Below the pieces are notes generated by a model. It worked only from the letters and a program-made list of their open reading frames with translations, did not search any database and was not told the DNA's origin. Shown piece by piece: positions 17,776-27,419 of a DNA stretch of 64,000 nt. Position 1 is the stretch's first letter. Every line of letters starts with the position of its first letter. Source of the DNA: Bog-756 sp963830165. GTDB lineage: Bacteria; Actinomycetota; Acidimicrobiia; Acidimicrobiales; RAAP-2. Location: contig CAWHKZ010000008.1 of assembly GCA_963830165.1 (NCBI GenBank), forward strand, positions 310,001-374,000, read 5' to 3'. A program made the position numbers and the translations under genes.

Positions 17776-20490
17776 CCGGGGGGGCCGACGGCCCGACGAC
17801 GGGAGGCGCCCGCCGCCGGGTGGCCGTCGTCCCCCACACCCACTGGGACCGGGAGTGGTACGACCCGTTCCAGACGCTACCGGCTCAAACTGGTGCGCCT
17901 CGTCGACGACCTGCTCGACCTGATGGAGCGGGACACGCTCCTACGGACACTTCCTGCTCGACGGCCAGCTTGCCGCGATCGACGACTACCTGGAGATCCG
18001 CCCTGAGAACGAGGGGCGACTGCAGGCCCTGGCCGCGGCCGGACGGGTCACCGTCGGGCCGTGGTACATCCTCATGGACGAGTTCCTGGTGTCGGGCGAG
18101 ACCCTCGTCCGCAACCTGCAGAAGGGGATCCTGCGGGGCACCGCCTTCGGCGGGCGTCATGGAGGTCGGCTACCTGCCGGACATGTTCGGCCACGTCGCC
18201 CAGATGCCGCAGCTCCTCGCCCAGGCCGGCCTGGAGCACGCCGTGGTCTGGCGCGGCGTGCCCTCGGTCGTCGACTCGACCGCCTTCGTGTGGATCGCGC
18301 CCGACGGTTCGCGGGTCCGGGCCGAGTACCTCGTCGCCGGGTACGGCAACGGTGCCGCGCTGCCCGAGGACGCCAAGCAGCTCGTCCGCCGGCTGGCCGC
18401 CCTGGAGGAGGAGTTCGCCTCCTTCCTGCCCGACGGGGCGCCGATGCTGCTCATGAACGGCTCCGACCACCTGCGGCCCCAGCCGTGGCTGGGCCGGGTG
18501 GTGGCGGAGGCCAACCAGCTCCAGGACGAGTTCGACCTCGAGATCTCGTCGCTGGCGGACTACCTGGCCGGTACCGCCTCCGAGGGGCTGGTCGAATGGT
18601 CGGGCGAACTGCGTTCCGGCTTCCGCGTCCAACGTGCTGATGGGCGTCGGCTCCAACCGGGTGGACGTCAAGCAGGCCGCGTCACGGGCCGAGCGGGCCC
18701 TCGAGCGGTTGGCCGAGCCGCTGTCGGCCCTCTTCGTGCCCGCGGCGCGGTGGCCGTCCAGCTTCCTCGACGTGGCCTGGACCCTGATGGTCCGCAATTC
18801 GGCCCACGACTCGATCTGCGCCTGCTCGGCCGACGAGGTCGTCGACGCCGTACTGCACCGCTACGCCGAGGCCCGACAGATCGGCGAGGGCCTGACCGAA
18901 CAGGCCCTGCACGCGATCGGGCACTCGATGGCCGACCCGGACCGGTCGTCGTCAACCCGACGGCCGCGGACGAGGACGGGCCTCGTCGACGTGGTCGTAC
19001 CCGCCGTGGGCGACCCCGGTCCCGACGTCCAGATCCTGTCCGAACGGGCCGGGCTCCCCGGGTCGATCACCCTGGACGGCGAGACGGTCCGCAACCTGCT
19101 CGGTCTCCTCCAGGGCGCCCGCATCGACGACCAGGCCTACGTGACCGACGTCAGTCTGACCGAGGACGACACCGGTCTCGACGTGACCATGGTGATCGGT
19201 CCCGAACCCCGCGAGGGCGTGGCCGTCGAGGAGGTCAAGCGCGAGCTCTACACCCGCCTCACCGCCCGCCCCGACTCCGAGGTGCGCCTGATCATCGACC
19301 AGCCGCCCGTCCGCCACCTGCTGGCCCGGCCGCTTCCGGTGCCCGGGTTCGGCTGGGACCGCTTCGCCCCCGCACCGCTCACCCATCCGGTCCGCTGCGA
19401 GGAGGACGAGGACACGAGCGTGACGCTCGCCAACGGCCTCGTGACCGTCGTGGTGGAGCCCGGCGAGGGCACGTTCTCGATCGACGGGCTCCCGGGCTAC
19501 GGCCGGCTGGTCGACGGCGGCGACCACGGCGACACCTACAACTACTCGCCGCCCGCCCACGACACGGTGGTCGACACCCCGACCTCGGTGGTGGTGACCC
19601 TCCGCGAGTCCGGCCCGGTGCGGGCCACCGTCGACATCGCGTCCACCTACGCGTGGCCCGAGTACGTCGACGGTCACACCCACGCCCGGGCGGGGGTCCG
19701 GGACGTCACCGTGACCACCACCGTCGAGCTCCGGGCCGACGACCCGGTGGTGCGCGTCCGCATCCGATGGGTGAACCCCTCGCGTGACCACCGGCTGCGG
19801 GTCCACCTGCCCCTGCCCTCCCCCGCCGCCATTTCGGAGGCCGAGTGCGCCTTCACCGTGGTCCAGCGGGGCCTGACCGCCGAGGGCAGGACCGAGGAGA
19901 TCGGGCTGCCCACCTTCCCCTCCCGCCGGTTCGTCCGCGCCGGGGACCTGACCGTCGTCCACGAGGGCCTGCTCGAGTACGAACTCGTCGACATCGACGA
20001 GCCCGACGACGGGACCGGCCCGGTGGCGGGCACCCTCGCGTTGACGCTGCTGCGGGCCACCGGCATGCTGTCCCGCCTCGGCATGTCGCTCCGACCCCTG
20101 CCGGCCGGACCGATGGACGCCCTCGACGGTCCGCAGCTGCTCGGACCGGTCGACGTCAGCTACGCGTTGGCCGTCGGCGACCACGACCCGTACGCCCTGG
20201 CCGACGACGTGCTGGTGCCCCTGCGGGTGACGGGCTCCTTCGGCGGTGGTGACCGGCCGGACCGTGGCTCCGAGCTGAGCGTCGAGGGCGCCGAGGTCTC
20301 CTCGGTGCGTCGCGCGGCCGGCGCCCTCGAGGTCCGGGTGTTCAACCCGACCGACGCCGCCACGACGGTGACCGTGGCCGGGCGGTCGGGCTGGCTGGTC
20401 GACCTGCGGGGCAGACCGGTCGCCCCGTTCGAGGGCTCGTTCCCCCTACGTCCCCACGGGATCGCCACCGCCCGACTCGACGCCGGCTGA
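17772..20490 (+). CDS. GH38 alpha-mannosidase-like glycosidase, multiply interrupted
   Basis: A glycoside hydrolase family 38 protein of about 900 residues, broken by roughly six single-base shifts (about 17878, 17940, 18155, 18637, 18940 and 18975). The zinc-site start VAVVPHTHWDREWYDPFQ, the nucleophile region EVGYLPDMFGHVAQMPQLL, and the central helical domain NSAHDSICACSADEVVDAVL are recognisable. Downstream beta domains run intact to LRPHGIATARLDAG. Reactions in the family include hydrolysis of alpha-mannosides or of 2-O-mannosylglycerate; which applies is unclear. A true pseudogene cannot be excluded here because of the number of breaks, but intact 3' sequence favours sequence error. 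Confidence 0.8.
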
Positions 20491-21712
20491 GCCGCCGCCG
20501 GGAGCCGCCGCCGACCTCACGCAACTCGTCGAGTTCGCGCAGGACCTCGCCCAGGCGCTCCCAGCGCATGGTGCGTCGGCTGTCGGCACCGGGCTCGGTT
20601 CCGGTGCGGATGAGCTTCCACATCTGGACGCGGCCCAGGTCCTTCAGCGTCCGCGTCCGCAGCGGCCGCGTGTCGATCCCCGCGTCGCCCTCGGCGTCGA
20701 GCGCCGCCTTGAACTCGTCGGAGATGAGCACGGTCCCCGGATGGGCCACGTTGACCAACCGGCTGGCCAGGTTCACCACCGGTCCGTAGAAGTCGCCGTC
20801 CTTGACGAGCACCGGCCCGATGGCCAGCGCCACCCGCACGTCGGACAGCAGGTCGTCGCTGGCGTAGGCCTCGGCCAGACTCAGGCCGATCTGGGCAGCG
20901 CCCGAGGCCGACTGGACGACGAACATGACCTCGTCGCCGATCATCTTGACCACGCGGCCGCCGAGCGCCACCACCGTGTCGTGGGCCAGCTCCTCGAACC
21001 GCGCCACCACGGCGGCCAGCTCCTCGTCGCCGAGGTGCTGGCTCAGCATCGTGAAGCCGACCATGTCGGCGAACCCGACGGCCATCACCGGTCGCAGCCC
21101 CTCGTCGGACCCGCGGCTCCGCAGGAGCATGGCCCGGCGTGTGGCGGCCTGCAGGTGGCGCCGCCACACGTACTCCAGGAGCCTCGCCATGGCCGGTATG
21201 GACGCCTCCGCCCGACGGGCGAACTCGTCGGCGTCGAGCACGCTGTCCCCCGACCCCGTCATGAACGGCGTGGTGCCGGGAGAGGTCTCGGCCTCGGCGA
21301 TCCGGGCCATCGACGAGCCGATGACCCGGGCCATCTGCACCGCGCTGTCGAGCTCGACGATATCCAGGGCCACCAACGACTGGAAGATCTGGACGGCCTG
21401 GATGTCCATGTCGGTGAAGGCGGCGTCGCCGTCGGCCACGTCGAGGAAGCCGAGGGCCCGCCAGAAGCGCTTGGCCACCTCGAGGGGGATGTCGGTGCGC
21501 TCGGCCACCTCGGACTGGGTCAGCCGGTGCCCGGCCGGCACCAGCACGCGGTCGACGACGAGCAGGTCGAGGACGTCGTCCTCGACGGCCCGGTCGATGT
21601 CCTCGTCCGGGCACCCGAGATCCTGGAGCAGGTAGCGGACCCGGGCCAGCGCCTCCACCCGGGCGATGTCGGCATCCTCGTGCTCAACGGAGCGGGGCGG
21701 GTCGGGTGGCAC
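20342..21712 (-). CDS. Class III adenylate cyclase, Rv1264-like
   Basis: A 456-residue cyclase. The N-terminal about 200 residues match the autoinhibitory, pH-responsive regulatory domain known from mycobacterial Rv1264 (LTQSEVAERTDIPLEVAKRF, then FTDMDIQAVQIFQSLVALD). The catalytic domain follows: AVGFADMVGFTMLSQHLG and GGRVVKMIGDEVMFVV carry the two metal Asp residues, and GPVVNLASRLVNVAHPG the transition-state Asn/Arg. The product is expected to be cAMP. The frame runs 149 bases into the 3' end of the converging mannosidase; the last 60 or so residues are low-complexity Arg/Ser/Pro, and the true stop may lie near 20500 if a base is wrong there. Confidence 0.88.
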   Translation of the reverse strand: MPPDPPRSVEHEDADIARVEALARVRYLLQDLGCPDEDIDRAVEDDVLDLLVVDRVLVPAGHRLTQSEVAERTDIPLEVAKRFWRALGFLDVADGDAAFTDMDIQAVQIFQSLVALDIVELDSAVQMARVIGSSMARIAEAETSPGTTPFMTGSGDSVLDADEFARRAEASIPAMARLLEYVWRRHLQAATRRAMLLRSRGSDEGLRPVMAVGFADMVGFTMLSQHLGDEELAAVVARFEELAHDTVVALGGRVVKMIGDEVMFVVQSASGAAQIGLSLAEAYASDDLLSDVRVALAIGPVLVKDGDFYGPVVNLASRLVNVAHPGTVLISDEFKAALDAEGDAGIDTRPLRTRTLKDLGRVQMWKLIRTGTEPGADSRRTMRWERLGEVLRELDELREVGGGSRRRLSRRRVGRWRSRGDVGGTSPRTGRPVCPAGRPASPTARPRSPSWRRRSG

Positions 21713-21775
21713 CGGACCACCCTAGGCCGGGCCACCCCTCGTGGCGTGCCATCGGCCGGTGCCTACACTGACCGT

Positions 21776-22396
21776 GTGGACGTCCCCCGGGAGCAGCCGA
21801 CGAGCAGCCGCCTCGCCCTGGGGTCCCGGGCCGTCCTCGTGCCCGTCAAGGCGTTCCACGAGGCCAAGGGGCGCCTGGACCACGCACTCGGGCCCGCCGG
21901 GCGGGCGGCACTGGCCCGGTCGATGGCCGCCCAGGTACTCGACGCGGCGGCCCCGCTGCCCGTGGCCGTGGTCTGCGACGACACCGACGTGGCCGACTGG
22001 GCCCGCGCCAGGGGTGCCCTCGTCGTGTGGGAACCCGGGCGGGGCCTGAACGGCGCCGTCGAGGCCGGCGTGGACCGGCTGCGCGACGCCGGCGTCGTGC
22101 ACGTGACGGTGTCCCACGGGGACCTGCCCCGGGCCCACGGGCTCGCCGCCGTCGGACTGGCGCCGGGAATCACCCTGGTACCCGATCGCTACGGCAACGG
22201 GACCAATGTGATCGCCCTGCCTGCGTCAGCCGGGTTCCGCTTCTCGTACGGTCCGGGTTCGTTCGCCCGCCACCGGGCCGAGGCCGACCGCCTGGGGCTG
22301 CCCGTGCACGTCCTCGATCTCCCGGACCTGGCGTGGGACGTCGACGAGCCGGCCGACATGGTCCCGGTCGGGGTTCGGGCCACTCCGGCATCGTGA
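21776..22396 (+). CDS. cofC: Phospholactate/phosphoenolpyruvate guanylyltransferase (F420 pathway)
   Basis: A 206-residue CofC/FbiD nucleotidyltransferase. AVLVPVKAFHEAKGRLDHAL is the GTP-binding signature, VTVSHGDLPRA the metal Asp, and LVPDRYGNGTNVIALP the substrate loop. It makes the GDP-linked three-carbon precursor of coenzyme F420. GTG at 21776. Its presence fits the luciferase-like oxidoreductase at 57 kb, a family that often uses F420. The stop overlaps the next gene's GTG. Confidence 0.92.
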   Translation: MDVPREQPTSSRLALGSRAVLVPVKAFHEAKGRLDHALGPAGRAALARSMAAQVLDAAAPLPVAVVCDDTDVADWARARGALVVWEPGRGLNGAVEAGVDRLRDAGVVHVTVSHGDLPRAHGLAAVGLAPGITLVPDRYGNGTNVIALPASAGFRFSYGPGSFARHRAEADRLGLPVHVLDLPDLAWDVDEPADMVPVGVRATPAS

Positions 22397-23251
22397 CCGG
22401 CCCATCGATCGACGACGCGGCCGACGACGCGGCCGGCGGCACGGCGCCGGTGCGCCTGGTGTCCGGGCTGCCGACGGGTGACCTGCTCGACACCGCAACC
22501 GTGACCGTCGACCTGCCCGTCCCGTCGGTGGCGCTGGCCGTCGGCGCCCATCCCGACGACGTCGAGTTCGGGGCGGGCGCCACGCTGGGAAGGTGGGTGG
22601 CCGCCGGGTGCGCGGTCCACCACCTCGTGCTCACCGACGGGTCGAAGGGCAGTTGGGACCCGGACGCCGACCTCGGCGCGCTGGTGGGCGCCCGGATGGA
22701 GGAGTGCCGCGAGGCTGCGGTCGTGCTCGCCGGCGGTGACCGGGGGGCGGCGGAGCGCGTGCACTTCCTCGGGAGCGTCGACGGCGAACTGCTGAACGGC
22801 CCGACGGAGCGCCGGGAGGTGGCCAGGGTGATCCGGACCGTGCGGCCGGACGTCGTGCTCGGCCACGATCCGTGGCGCCGCTACCGCCTCCATCCCGACC
22901 ACCGCGCCGCCGGGTTCCTCACCCTCGACGCGCTCGTCGCCGCGCGCGATCCCCACTTCGTGCCCGAGCTCGGCCTGACCCCCCACCGGCCGACGGCGCT
23001 GTTGCTGTGGGAGGCCGACCTTCCCAACCACGTCGAGCACACCGACGCCACCGGGGGCGCCCGGAAGGTCGCGGCGCTGCTGTGCCACCACAGCCAGCAC
23101 GAGAGCACCATGGGGCTCCGACGGTTCGATCGAGCCCGGCGGGGACGACGGAGACGTGTTCGCCTCACGGATCGCCTGGCAGCTCGCCCAGCACGGTGCG
23201 GTGGCCGGCCTCGTCGCCGGCGAGGCGTTCCACCTCATCGACCAGCTCTGA
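22393..23251 (+). CDS. PIG-L/LmbE-family zinc deacetylase, frame interrupted
   Basis: A deacetylase of the LmbE (GlcNAc-PI/mycothiol) family, about 285 residues. AVGAHPDDVEFGAGATLGRW has the metal His-Asp-Asp, and RLHPDHRAAGFLTLDAL the third metal His. The frame breaks at about 23113 in ATGGGGCTCC; removing one G gives MGSDGSIEPGGDDGDVFASR and the end AGEAFHLIDQL. Candidate substrates include N-acetylglucosaminyl conjugates (MshB or Mca-like); coupling to cofC is positional only (4-base overlap). Confidence 0.85.
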
Positions 23252-23288
23252 GTCGCCCACCCGGGCGGGTGCGCGCCCCGCGGCGCGA

Positions 23289-23314
23289 CGATGGGGGCCC
23301 GCAGGCCCCCATCG
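23289..23314. terminator. Terminator hairpin
   Basis: CGATGGGGGCC pairs perfectly with GGCCCCCATCG around a 4-base loop (CGCA). It sits between the converging PIG-L and tailed hup genes and probably serves both. Confidence 0.75.
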
Positions 23315-23352
23315 GACGCCGGGCGGCGACGGTGTCGCCGCTGCGTGGGGTG

Positions 23353-24033
23353 CTACCGCCTGCGGGCCGGAGCCTTGCGGGCGGTGGTCTTGCGGGCCGC
23401 GGTCTTGCGGGCCGGAGCCTTCTTGGCCACCGACTTGCGGGCCGGAGCCTTCTTGGCCACCGACTTGCGAGCCGTTGCCTTCTTGGCCGCGGTCTTGCGG
23501 GCCGGAGCCTTCTTCGCCGCAGTCTTGCGGGCCGGAGCCTTCTTGGCAGTTGTCTTGCGCGCGGTCGTCTTCTTCGCCGCGGTCTTGCGTGCCGGAGCCT
23601 TTCGGGCCGGAGCCTTCTTCACCGCCCTCTTGGCAGCCGTCTTCTTCGCCGCGGTCTTCTTCGCCGTGGTCTTCTTGGCTGCCGTCTTCCTGGCCGGTGC
23701 CTTTCGGGCCGAGGCCTTCTTGGCTGCTGCCTTCTTTACTGCCATGGACACTCCCTCCTTAGGGGTCAACGCCGACTTGAACGTCGAACCGGTGGCGAAC
23801 CGGACTCCTTTCGACGTTGGTATGCGTACCGCTGCACCTGTCCGTGGATTCCTACCCAGGCGGGCGGCCCGCAGAGTCGGGGTGAATGTCCCGAATCCGA
23901 CCACCGTCACCTTCCGCCCGGATCGAACCTCCATGATGATCGTCCCGAACAGTTGCTCCACCACGTCTTCGACGGTGCGCCGACTCGTTCGTGTCGAGTC
24001 GGTCACCGCTTGGACGAGCTGAGATCTGTTCAC
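23353..24033 (-). CDS. hup: HU-family protein with long Lys/Ala (H1-like) tail
   Basis: A 226-residue HupB/HupS-type nucleoid protein. Residues 1-95 form the HU domain (NRSQLVQAVTDSTRTSRRTV, then VTVVGFGTFTPTLRAARLG and GRNPRTG); residues about 97-226 are repeats of KKTAAKK, RKAPARK and similar units, as in histone H1. GTG at 24033 has GAGGAG six bases upstream, so it is preferred to the earlier in-frame ATG at 24072. A second strong Shine-Dalgarno and ATG lie exactly at the domain junction (see next entry), so the tail could also be made separately. Confidence 0.92.
   Translation of the reverse strand: MNRSQLVQAVTDSTRTSRRTVEDVVEQLFGTIIMEVRSGRKVTVVGFGTFTPTLRAARLGRNPRTGAAVRIPTSKGVRFATGSTFKSALTPKEGVSMAVKKAAAKKASARKAPARKTAAKKTTAKKTAAKKTAAKRAVKKAPARKAPARKTAAKKTTARKTTAKKAPARKTAAKKAPARKTAAKKATARKSVAKKAPARKSVAKKAPARKTAARKTTARKAPARRR
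23743..23760 (-). promoter_or_regulatory. Internal Shine-Dalgarno and ATG at the HU/tail junction
   Basis: AAGGAGG (23760-23754) is followed by 8 bases and then ATG (23745), opening MAVKKAAAKKASARK in frame with the tail. A TAA at 23761-23759 overlaps the Shine-Dalgarno in the frame reached by one lost base. This is the layout expected of two adjacent genes, or of re-initiation inside one gene. Confidence 0.55.
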
Positions 24034-24100
24034 GTTGATCTCCTCAGCGATACGTAACCGACTACTAGCCAAATGGCTTTTTCACTGCAGGTCAAGCACT

Positions 24101-24170
24101 GTGACGCGCGCGGACGCGTCGACGCGTCGCGCGTCGCCTCACATCGCGCGACGCGCGTCGCGGCGCGCGC
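24101..24170. repeat. CGCG-palindrome block
   Basis: The divergent region between hup and the coupling-protein gene is packed with CGCG. It includes two perfect 16-base palindromes: GACGCGTCGACGCGTC (24113-24128, itself two tandem GACGCGTC palindromes) and CGCGACGCGCGTCGCG (24147-24162). A related inverted repeat, CGCGTCG-TACG-CGACGCG, lies just inside the next gene (about 24378-24395). Candidate roles are a protein-binding site, a transfer origin or simple compositional bias. The rest of 24034-24364 holds hup regulatory sequence and no other gene that I can recognise. Confidence 0.6.
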
Positions 24171-24364
24171 ACGGCCGCCGCGCCGAACGTCGCCGCGTCG
24201 TCGTCAAATTCCCCTGTCGCCGCAACGGTTTTTCGGCCTACCCTCTTGCACGACCCGACTCGCGGACGTCCGAGCCCGCCGCACCGTACGCGCCACAGTG
24301 GCCACGTCGACGTGGAGGACACGCGTGAAAACTTTTCTCACTTCCGAGCGCGATACGCGCACGA

Positions 24365-25792
24365 ATGACCGCGTCGCGCGTCGTACGCGACGCGAACGCG
24401 CACGCGCGACACGGCCTCTACCTCGGCCACGACGCGCACGGTTGGCACCACTGCGAGCCCCAACACTCGGTGCTCGTCCTCGGGCCGCCACGGTCGGGCA
24501 AGACGTCCGCGCTGCTCGTCCCGAACGTGCTGTCGGCCGAGGGAGCGGTCGTCACCACGTCGACGAAACCCGACGTACTCGACGCCACCCTCGGTGCGCG
24601 TGCCGTGGTCGGTACCTGTCACCTGTTCGACCCGTCCGGTTCGGTGGTGGATCGTCCGGGCGTCCACCGCCTCCGCTGGTCGCCGCTCCCCGCGTGCACC
24701 TCCTGGCGGACGGCACTCACCACGGCACGCTCGCTCGTCCTCGTCGGCGCAGCCGGTACGGGGCCGATCCGTGGCGAGTCCTCCCACTGGACCGAGCGGG
24801 CCCAGGCACTGCTGGCCCCACTGCTCCACGCTGCGGCCCTCGAGGGCGCCGACATGCGCACCGTGCTGGCCTGGGTCGACCGCAGGCAGGCCCTGCCCGC
24901 CCAGCAGGCCCTCGCCGCAGGCACGGGAGGCGACGCCGGCATCGCCCGCGACGTACTGGACGGCATCGTCACCACCGACGAGCGGGAGCTGAGCGGCATC
25001 TGGTCGACGGCGTCGGGGGCCCTCGGAGGGTTCCGGTCCGAGCAGGCGCTGGCCGCCACCTGCGATCCCGACTTCGACCCCGTCTCCTTCGTCGCCTCGG
25101 GCGACACCGTGTACGTGGCCGCGCCGGCCCACCATCAGGCACTGGTGGCGCCCCTGGTGGTGGGCCTGGTCGACGACGTCCGCCGGGCCACGTACGCCCG
25201 GGCCGCCGACGGTGGCTGGGACGGGCCGCCGGTGGTGCTGGCCCTCGACGAGCTGGCCAACATCGCGCCACTGCCCGAGCTGCCCTCCATGGTCAGCGAG
25301 GGCGGAGGGCAGGGACTGGTCACGCTGGCCTGCTTCCAGGACCTCTCCCAGGCCCGTCACCGGTGGCCCGGGCAGGCCGACGGGTTCCCGTCGCTGTTCG
25401 GTACCACGGTGGTGCTCCCCGGCATCGGCGACGTGGCCACGCTGGAGGCCCTGTCGGTGCTCACCGGCGATCACGAGGTCGTCGTGCGCTCCGTGTCCCG
25501 CGGTCGATCGCTGTCCGACCGCCCGCTCACCGATCTGCTCGGTGCCGGCCGGCCCCAGGTCGGCGAGCAGCTCGGGACCCAGTGGCGCAGGCGGCTCGCT
25601 CCCGACGACATCACGCGTGGTCGGCCGGGCCACGCACTGGCCTTCGGTGCCCGCAACCAACCCGGCTGGTTCCCGCTCGCCCCGGCCCACCTGTCGGAGC
25701 CGTGGCGCTCGATGCGCACACCGGAGCGGGCTGTCGAGGCGCGGCACACCGGGCTCCGTTCGCCCGGCGGTCACGACACCCTCGCTCGATGA
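24365..25792 (+). CDS. TraG/VirD4-like coupling ATPase
   Basis: A 475-residue P-loop ATPase of the T4SS coupling-protein family. SVLVLGPPRSGKTSALLVPN is Walker A and VVLALDELANIAPLPELPSM is Walker B with the family's DEL(A)N. QGLVTLACFQDLSQARHRWP is the region after Walker B. There are no N-terminal membrane helices, unlike classical VirD4 (about 600 residues or more), so it is a soluble, short form. In conjugation such proteins deliver the relaxase-DNA complex to the channel. The frame is intact. It converges on a relaxase gene with 13 bases between stops; no other T4SS gene is visible nearby. Confidence 0.85.
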   Translation: MTASRVVRDANAHARHGLYLGHDAHGWHHCEPQHSVLVLGPPRSGKTSALLVPNVLSAEGAVVTTSTKPDVLDATLGARAVVGTCHLFDPSGSVVDRPGVHRLRWSPLPACTSWRTALTTARSLVLVGAAGTGPIRGESSHWTERAQALLAPLLHAAALEGADMRTVLAWVDRRQALPAQQALAAGTGGDAGIARDVLDGIVTTDERELSGIWSTASGALGGFRSEQALAATCDPDFDPVSFVASGDTVYVAAPAHHQALVAPLVVGLVDDVRRATYARAADGGWDGPPVVLALDELANIAPLPELPSMVSEGGGQGLVTLACFQDLSQARHRWPGQADGFPSLFGTTVVLPGIGDVATLEALSVLTGDHEVVVRSVSRGRSLSDRPLTDLLGAGRPQVGEQLGTQWRRRLAPDDITRGRPGHALAFGARNQPGWFPLAPAHLSEPWRSMRTPERAVEARHTGLRSPGGHDTLAR

Positions 25793-25805
25793 CCGGGAGC
25801 CACGG

Positions 25806-27115
25806 TCATCGGCCGCGTCCGGGCGGCGCCCGACCCGGGTCGCCGAAGCCGTCGACCACCGAGCGGTTCCTCCGGGGCGCCACGTCCAGGGTCGAGGCGC
25901 GGGTTCGACGGGCCCCGGGGACACGCTCGTCCACGACGGTGCCATCGGCGACGGCCCGGGCGACCGCGGTGGGCGACCAGCCGACGTCGCTCCGTCCCAC
26001 CCCCTCCCCCGTCCCGACCGTCGCCCCCAGAGCCGCCGCCACCCGGACGATCCCGGGCCCGTCCAACCCGTGCGGTGCGGCGTCGGCCACCGCTTCCACG
26101 AGATCGCGGTCCGTCACCCGCCGCCTGTCGTCCGCCAGACGAGCCAGGTGATCGCCCAGCGCCGAGGCGTCGACCGCCCGTCCGGGATCCGTGGACATCG
26201 GACGCCCGACCACCCGGACCAGGTCGGCGCCGTCGAGACCCAGGGACGCGGCGCGCTCCCGCCAGCCGCGCCCGCAGCTCCTCGACCGTCACCGTGCGGT
26301 CCTTCTCGGGCCGGTCGGCATGGAACGCCATCCGACGCAGGGCCGGCGAGCCCCGCCCACCCGAGGTGCGCTGCGCCGACTCGTCGATGGAGGCCGTCCG
26401 TTGGGAGAAGAGCCGGCACAGCACGGGGTCGACCCCGACCACCTCCCACGCCCCGGTCCGAGCGCGTCGCCACGACACCCCCGCCGCCCGGCCGAGGTGG
26501 TGGCGGAGCGAGGCGTCGTAGACGGAGCGGGCGGCCCGGCGGTGCAGGAACAGCCTCCGGCTGTCCACGGCCGACCACCGGCCGTCGATTCCCTGGGCCA
26601 CGTTGGCCACCACCAGGTGGGTGTGGAGGTGCGGGTCGAGGGCCCGGCTGGTGCGGTGGACGAACCCGGCCGCCACCGCGCCGGTGGTGCGCCAGGTGCC
26701 GCACGGCACCTCCGTCGGCGCGGCGCACGCCGAGGCCGGCACCCTCGAGGTAGCCGAGGGCGTCGGCCACCGCCGCCCCGTGCGCCGACCCGGCCGCCCC
26801 ACCGAGCTCCCGAGGGGCCAGCAGATGCAGGACGCTGACCGACTTCGGGGCGGCGAACATCAGGTCGAAGCCGGACACCGGCCGCGGGCCGCGGGCGAGG
26901 CGCAGGACCTGGTCGCCCGCCGGGTCGCGGCCGGCCAGGACCCCGGAGAGGTCGGGGCCGGCGACGGTGCCCTCCAGCCCGAGTTCGGCGGAGCCCCGCC
27001 CGGTCCAGACCCCCGGTGACTCACCGGCGACGGGCGATCCCTCGGCCCGTCCGGGCACGAGGTCGGCCACGTAGTAGCCCACCCCCCTCCCCCGCACGAC
27101 GTGGATCCTCAGCAC
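25806..27115 (-). CDS. MobF/TrwC-type relaxase, helicase-less, frame interrupted
   Basis: A conjugative relaxase domain protein of about 436 residues. The start LRIHVVRGRGVGYYVADLVP has the tandem Tyr of the TrwC family; SGFDLMFAAPKSVSVLHLL and FVHRTSRALDPHLHTHLVVA carry the core signature and the three-His metal site. The frame breaks at about 26720 and 26262. There is no RecD/TraI-like helicase after the relaxase domain, in contrast to TrwC or TraI (about 970-1750 residues). GTG at 27115 is the inferred start. It would nick a transfer origin and attach to the 5' end; whether the element is still mobile is unknown. Confidence 0.85.
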
Positions 27116-27419
27116 CGGGGTCCCGGCATGGCGCCACCCCCGGTGGCCACGGCGACCGGGGTCCTGGTCGACCCGACCATCGGGCGCACGGTGGGGGTCT
27201 CGAGCAAGCCGGTGTCCTCCGCAGGGATCGCACGCACGTGCTCCGATGGTCGGCAGTGCGGGAGGAGGTCGACACACTGCGATGGAGCACCGCGATGGAT
27301 GGGCGGACCCGGGTGCCCGCGGGACGTGTCCGAGGCCGTCTCCTACGCGGCACTCCGTCTTCTACGCGGCACTCCTTGCTCGGACCTTGCCGAGCACCGT
27401 GCCCCCCTGCGGCCCACGG
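27116..27419. other. Region without a recognised gene; short direct repeat
   Basis: About 300 bases between the relaxase start and the pafC stop. CTACGCGGCACTCC occurs twice (27343-27356 and 27362-27375, 19 bases apart). A possible 42-codon minus-strand frame (27237-27109, GTG start) overlaps the relaxase start, but I recognise nothing in it. Confidence 0.5.

Noticed and set aside
23380..23740. Repeat array resembling a CRISPR or satellite
   Set aside because: The units encode Lys/Ala/Arg repeats of the HU tail in frame, have no constant spacer and vary in length.
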